NCBI RefSeq assembly: GCF_022557175.1
Contig: NZ_CP092915.1
Coordinates: 4,712,001 to 4,776,000 of the forward strand
Origin: Mycolicibacterium sp. YH-1
Lineage (GTDB): Bacteria > Actinomycetota > Actinomycetes > Mycobacteriales > Mycobacteriaceae
Direction of reading: 5' to 3'
DNA: 64,000 nt
Part shown: piece after piece, positions 60,643 to 64,000 of the stretch
How positions within the stretch are numbered: the stretch's first letter is position 1
How the letters are laid out: every line of letters begins with the position of its first letter
Program-made: the position numbers and the translations under genes
The notes under the pieces: model-generated
The model's database searches: none
Told to the model about the DNA's origin: nothing
Seen by the model: the letters and a program-made list of their open reading frames with translations, nothing else

Positions 60643-61326
60643 ATGGAGTCGCAGATCCTTTTCGAGCCAGAGGTCGCGGAGTTCGAGGTGGCCGATCCGG
60701 CGGACGCGTGGACACAAGCCGGGTTCAGTGTTGATCTCGGCGGGGTTAGTTCCGGCGGAGGCGCCGCTGCCGTCTGCTGGGTCGGCGGCGTCGGCATCCG
60801 CCTCGTCGGGCGTGACCGCGGCACCGGCATCGTCGGGTGGTCGTTGCGCGGCCTGCCGCCGGACGGCTCAGTGCACGACCTCGACGGCATCCCGACGACG
60901 AACGCGGGCGAGGTGCCTCCCACTGCGACCGGCCACCCGAATGGCGTCACCGCGATCGACCACGTCGTACTGCTGTCACCTGACCTGGATCGGACGGTCG
61001 AGACGCTTGCCGCGATCGGCGTGAACCCGCGCCGGGAACGCGACACTCACCTCGGGGGACGACCGATGCGGCAGATCTTCTTCCGACTCGGCGAGGTGAT
61101 CGTCGAGGTCGTCGGCTCCCCGGAGTCGGCGACAGAGGGTCCCTCCACTCTGTGGGGGATGACGTTCACGGTCGTGGACATCGACGCGACGGCCGCGTAC
61201 TTCGGCGACCGCACGGCGCCGGTCAAGGAGGCGGTGCAGCCCGGACGCCGCATCACCACGCTGCGGCATCGCGAGTTCGGGATGTCGGTCCCGACGGCAC
61301 TGATCTCGACGCCCGCGCGTCGCTGA
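60643..61326 (+). CDS. VOC-superfamily (glyoxalase-fold) protein
   Basis: A 227-residue protein with the paired beta-alpha-beta-beta-beta fold of the vicinal-oxygen-chelate family. ITAIDHVVLLSPD-like TAIDHVVLLSPDLDRTVETL (second half) is the characteristic start; FRLGEVIVEVVGS and MTFTVVDIDATAAYFGD follow. The N-terminal half is a degenerate copy without clear metal ligands. In the second half His (AIDHVV) and Glu (IVEVV) could bind metal. Members are dioxygenases, glyoxalases or binding proteins; nothing here picks one. It shares the palindrome with the MDR gene opposite. Confidence 0.8.
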   Translation: MESQILFEPEVAEFEVADPADAWTQAGFSVDLGGVSSGGGAAAVCWVGGVGIRLVGRDRGTGIVGWSLRGLPPDGSVHDLDGIPTTNAGEVPPTATGHPNGVTAIDHVVLLSPDLDRTVETLAAIGVNPRRERDTHLGGRPMRQIFFRLGEVIVEVVGSPESATEGPSTLWGMTFTVVDIDATAAYFGDRTAPVKEAVQPGRRITTLRHREFGMSVPTALISTPARR

Positions 61327-61362
61327 GCCGACCGCACGCCTCAGTGCCTATCCTCTGAGCTC

Positions 61363-61827
61363 ATGGGCGAGTCCGTTGACGACACAGTGGTCATTCACAC
61401 CGACGGCGGGTGCCGACCCAACCCCGGCCCCGGCGGCTGGGGCGCGGTGCTGCGCCAGCGTGGCCACGTCCGGGAGATGAGCGGTGGCGAGCCGGGCTCG
61501 ACCAGTAACAACCGGATGGAGCTGACCGCGCCGATCATGGCGCTGGAGGCGCTCACCAGACCGGTGGTCGTGCACCTCTACACCGACAGCACCTACGTCC
61601 GAAACGGCATCACCAAGTGGATCCTCGGCTGGGAGCGCAACGGCTGGATGACCTCCGCGAAGCAGCCGGTGAAGAACGTCGACCTCTGGCAGCGCCTCCA
61701 GGCGGCCTGCGCACAGCACCAGGTGGAGTGGTTCTGGGTGAAGGGTCACGCGGGCGTCGCCGACAACGAGCTGGCCGACGAACTGGCGACTCGCGGTATG
61801 GAGGAGGCGATCAACGCCTCGCGTTGA
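61363..61827 (+). CDS. rnhA: Ribonuclease HI
   Basis: A 154-residue RNase HI that removes RNA from RNA-DNA hybrids such as R-loops and Okazaki primers. The four acid residues are in place: Asp14 (IHTDGG), Glu53 (MELTAP), Asp75 (YTDSTY) and Asp139 (LADELA), with His129 (KGHAG). The length is that of the free-standing bacterial enzyme, with no acid phosphatase fusion. It is a rightward gene just before the convergent ABC exporter operon. Confidence 0.97.
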   Translation: MGESVDDTVVIHTDGGCRPNPGPGGWGAVLRQRGHVREMSGGEPGSTSNNRMELTAPIMALEALTRPVVVHLYTDSTYVRNGITKWILGWERNGWMTSAKQPVKNVDLWQRLQAACAQHQVEWFWVKGHAGVADNELADELATRGMEEAINASR

Positions 61828-61843
61828 GTTCGCCCGTCATCCA

Positions 61844-62665
61844 CTAGGCCTTCAGGCGATCGGTGCCGAAGATGACCGCCGACCACACCGACAGAACCGC
61901 GGCAAGTGCCCACACCGCGATGAGGGCAGGCACCGCGCCGACGTCACCGTGCCCCAGTACGCCGATCCGCTCAACCTGGACCAACCAGAAGACGGGGTTG
62001 ACTCGACTGATCACGTTCCAGACCCCGGGCAGTTGCTCAACGGAGTAGAAAACCCCGCCGAGGAATCCCAGTGGCAGCAGGATTATCGCCTCCATCGAGT
62101 ACACGTGATCCAGCGACTTGGCCAGAGCGCCCGCGATGACACCGACCTGGCCGGCGACGAGAAGCACGGCGAGCGTGCCGAACACGAAGACGAACGGGCG
62201 TGCGACACCGGTGATGTGGCTGAGCGGCAGCGCGATCACCAGGACCCCGGCGCCGACAATCAGGCCGCGAACGACTCCCCCGGTCACCAACGCCGCGTTG
62301 ATCTCCCACCATCGCAGAGGACTGGCGAAGACATCGTTGACGTACTTGTCGCGACGCGCCTCGAACAGGCTTGTCGTTCCGTTCACGAAGCCCACGGTGA
62401 GAATGGCCTGCGCGAAGAGCCCCGGGACGATGAACTGCCCGTAGGCGACACCGTCGATCGGCGCGATGTGCTGCCCCAGCGCCGCGCCGAAGACAATGAC
62501 GAACAGGATCGTGGACAGCACCGGACCTGCGATGGCGTACTGCCAGATATTGAGGAACCGCAACACCTCTCGCTCGACCAACCACAGGAACGGGGAGCGC
62601 TCGGCTTCGAACGGTTCGTCATGGGGTCTGAGGTCATGGTGGCCGTGGACATCGGACCTGCTCAT
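61844..62665 (-). CDS. ABC-2 type transporter permease
   Basis: A 273-residue membrane protein with six helices. ITGVARPFVFVFGTLAVLL and LLPLGFLGGVFYSVEQLPG belong to the ABC-2 permease core, with the conserved ...NPVFWLVQVERIGVLG near the end. The N-terminus is polar and histidine-rich (HGHHDLRPHDEPFEAE). The start overlaps the ATPase stop by ATGA. With that ATPase it forms an exporter for a lipid, polyketide or drug; the DrrB/NodJ type is similar. The direction of transport is inferred from the family. Confidence 0.9.
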   Translation of the reverse strand: MSRSDVHGHHDLRPHDEPFEAERSPFLWLVEREVLRFLNIWQYAIAGPVLSTILFVIVFGAALGQHIAPIDGVAYGQFIVPGLFAQAILTVGFVNGTTSLFEARRDKYVNDVFASPLRWWEINAALVTGGVVRGLIVGAGVLVIALPLSHITGVARPFVFVFGTLAVLLVAGQVGVIAGALAKSLDHVYSMEAIILLPLGFLGGVFYSVEQLPGVWNVISRVNPVFWLVQVERIGVLGHGDVGAVPALIAVWALAAVLSVWSAVIFGTDRLKA

Positions 62666-63408
62666 GACGTGGCTCCCGCAGTGATGATCCGGTCGTACAC
62701 CTCGGAGATGTCACGCGCCCGGTAACGGTCGCGCAGCGACGACGCCGAGCCCCTGGCGACGATCCGACCCGCCGCGATCAGGGCGATCTCATTGCACAGC
62801 GCCTCGGCCTCCTCCAGATAGTGGGTGGTCAGCAGAATGGTGGTACCTGCTGCGTTGAGTCCCTTGAGCAGCGTCCAGATCTCCGCGCGCAGAGCGACAT
62901 CGACACCCGCTGTCGGTTCATCGAGGATCAACAGGCGTGGCCGGTGAATGAGGGCGCGGGCGAGGACAAGTCGGCGCTGCATGCCACCGGACAGTTCGTA
63001 GGCTCTGCCGTCGGCCTTGTGGTCGAGTCCGAACCGCTCGAGCAGCTCGTCGGCGCGGTGGACGGCCGTCCTGCGTCCGATGCCGTGATACCCGGCGTGA
63101 TAGACGAGCAGCTGCCGCACCGACAGGAACCGGTCGACGTTGATGTCCTGCTCCGCGAGCCCCATCAGACGCCGGGCCTCTCGGGTTCGGTAGTCGTGAC
63201 CGAAGACGCGCAACTCGCCGGCGGTCGGTTTGACGATATTGCTGACCGATCCAATCAGCGTGGTCTTGCCTGCCCCGTTGGGGCCGAGCAGACCGAAGAA
63301 CGCACCGTCGGGGAGTTCCAGATCGAGATCTGACACCGCAGCGAAACCACCGCGGTAGACCTTGCGGAGGCCCCGAATCGACAGCGCCGCAGGCACTCCA
63401 TCAGCCAT
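62662..63408 (-). CDS. ABC-2 type transporter ATPase
   Basis: A 248-residue ATPase of the daunorubicin-resistance/NodI group. Walker A GPNGAGKTT, Q-loop LAEQD, signature LSGGMQRR, Walker B LLILDEPTAGVD, D-loop and switch His (TTHYLEEAE) are all intact. The ATG at 63408 overlaps the end of the monooxygenase gene by 8 nt; a longer frame to 63660 would run through that gene and reads as unrelated sequence. It is coupled to the permease by ATGA, so the operon order is monooxygenase, ATPase, permease. Confidence 0.94.
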   Translation of the reverse strand: MADGVPAALSIRGLRKVYRGGFAAVSDLDLELPDGAFFGLLGPNGAGKTTLIGSVSNIVKPTAGELRVFGHDYRTREARRLMGLAEQDINVDRFLSVRQLLVYHAGYHGIGRRTAVHRADELLERFGLDHKADGRAYELSGGMQRRLVLARALIHRPRLLILDEPTAGVDVALRAEIWTLLKGLNAAGTTILLTTHYLEEAEALCNEIALIAAGRIVARGSASSLRDRYRARDISEVYDRIITAGATS

Positions 63409-64000
63409 TGCGACGGAACTGATTGGCGGGAACCGCCAGCCCGTAGTGTTCGCGCAGCGTGGCGCCCCGGTACTCACGCCTGAACAGGCCCTTGTCCTGC
63501 AGAATCGGTACCACCGAGTTGATGAACGTCTCCAACTCGGACGGGAGTCCCGGCGCCATGATGTTGAAGCCGTCGGCTGCGCCGCCCTCGAACCAGGAGA
63601 TGATGGTGTCGGCGACTTGTACGGGTGTGCCGACGAACGTGAAGTGTCCTCGTCCGCCACCGAGGCGGGAGAGGATCTCCCGCACAGTCAGGTTCTCGCG
63701 TACGGCCATGTCGATGATGAGGTCGGACCTGCTCTGCGAGCCCTGCAGAGTGGGCCGGGCAAGGATGGAGTCGGGCAGCGGCGAATCCAATTCGAACAGT
63801 GCGGGATCCACCTCGAAATTCCACGCCAGCTGCGCCAGCCCGTATTCGGGAATCCGGAGCTCGTCGTACCGCCGCGCCCGTTCTGCGGCCTCGTCCTCGG
63901 TCGAGCCGATGAACGGCACGATCCCCGGCAGCACGAGCAGCGCGTCGGGGTCGCGGCCAGCCGCCTTGGTCCGTGCCTTGATGTCGCGATAGAAGTCCGC
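63401..64000 (-). CDS. NtaA/SnaA-type flavin-dependent monooxygenase, N-terminus beyond window
   Basis: The C-terminal 199 residues of a luciferase-like (LLM class) reduced-flavin monooxygenase. The visible part reads FYRDIKARTKAAGRDPDALL and then VLPGIVPFIGSTEDEAAERA, followed by ILSRLGGGRGHFTFVGTPVQVAD, FEGGAADGFNIM and C-terminal EYRGATLREHYGL, the end of the nitrilotriacetate-monooxygenase/DszA subfamily. Such enzymes use FMNH2 from a reductase to oxidise sulfonates, sulfones or aminoacetates. The frame is open to the last base, so the start lies outside. It is coupled to an ABC-2 ATPase, an uncommon partner. Confidence 0.9.
   Translation of the reverse strand, partial: ADFYRDIKARTKAAGRDPDALLVLPGIVPFIGSTEDEAAERARRYDELRIPEYGLAQLAWNFEVDPALFELDSPLPDSILARPTLQGSQSRSDLIIDMAVRENLTVREILSRLGGGRGHFTFVGTPVQVADTIISWFEGGAADGFNIMAPGLPSELETFINSVVPILQDKGLFRREYRGATLREHYGLAVPANQFRRNG

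Noticed and set aside
62662..63660. Longer start for the ABC-2 ATPase
   Set aside because: The extra 84 residues read the monooxygenase gene out of frame and look like shadow sequence; ATG 63408 gives the normal ATPase length.

Overview
The window is high-GC actinobacterial DNA, almost certainly from a fast-growing mycobacterium (Mycobacterium/Mycolicibacterium). The main markers are a tandem pair of MspA-type outer-membrane porins, an MmpS/MmpL4-5-type exporter pair, a stand-alone mycobactin ligase (mbtM), a mycofactocin-type short-chain dehydrogenase, a homologue of the Rv1355c ThiF-nitroreductase fusion beside a GAF-GGDEF-EAL protein (as Rv1355c/Rv1354c stand in M. tuberculosis), and many acyl-CoA ligases and acyl-CoA dehydrogenases. 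I see no rRNA, tRNA, CRISPR array, insertion sequence or prophage. The window opens inside an acyl-CoA ligase and closes inside a flavin monooxygenase. Protein family and homologue names come from motif recognition and memory, not from a search.

Layout. 0-8.8 kb: three acyl-CoA ligases, a mycofactocin-type SDR and a DUF732 secreted protein, then a leftward operon (flavin monooxygenase, TetR, alpha/beta hydrolase) with a palindromic operator on its promoter. 8.9-10.8 kb: a ClC chloride transporter facing an HtdZ-like MaoC hydratase across a strong two-way terminator. 11.2-15.9 kb: a translationally coupled trio of autoinducer-synthase-like acyltransferase, ThiF-nitroreductase fusion and GAF-GGDEF-EAL c-di-GMP enzyme, the most unusual set in the window. 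15.8-21.3 kb: an FAD protein, a ScbR-like TetR, a paired acyl-CoA dehydrogenase and an EamA exporter. 21.3-26.2 kb: an iron-siderophore uptake operon with two IdeR-like boxes. 26.3-27.9 kb: a VapBC toxin-antitoxin pair with a direct-repeat operator and a conserved protein of unknown function.

28-35.3 kb: an amidohydrolase and an AraC regulator, another ligase, secreted and lipoproteins, and the two porins with a proline-rich secreted protein. 35.3-41.2 kb: mbtM; then an acyl-CoA dehydrogenase and APH-like kinase facing an XRE-TetR fusion regulator and an SDR across back-to-back leaderless promoters. 41.2-49.6 kb: a seven-gene leftward cluster (crotonyl-CoA carboxylase/reductase, quinone oxidoreductase, DUF3311 plus sodium symporter, enoyl-CoA hydratase-like protein, NDP-forming acyl-CoA synthetase, MFS carrier) facing a LysR regulator, which reads as uptake, CoA activation and reduction of a short organic acid. 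50.9-58.1 kb: a membrane GGDEF-EAL protein, then MmpS, MmpL, a decayed gene and a DUF5078 protein opposite a TetR. 58-64 kb: small membrane proteins, a quinone-oxidoreductase-like protein and a VOC protein flanking a palindrome, RNase HI, an ABC-2 exporter and an NtaA-type monooxygenase.

Two themes recur. One is CoA-thioester catabolism split into small, locally regulated modules. The other is iron: siderophore reduction and uptake, mycobactin acyl activation, and an MmpS/MmpL type known elsewhere for siderophore export.
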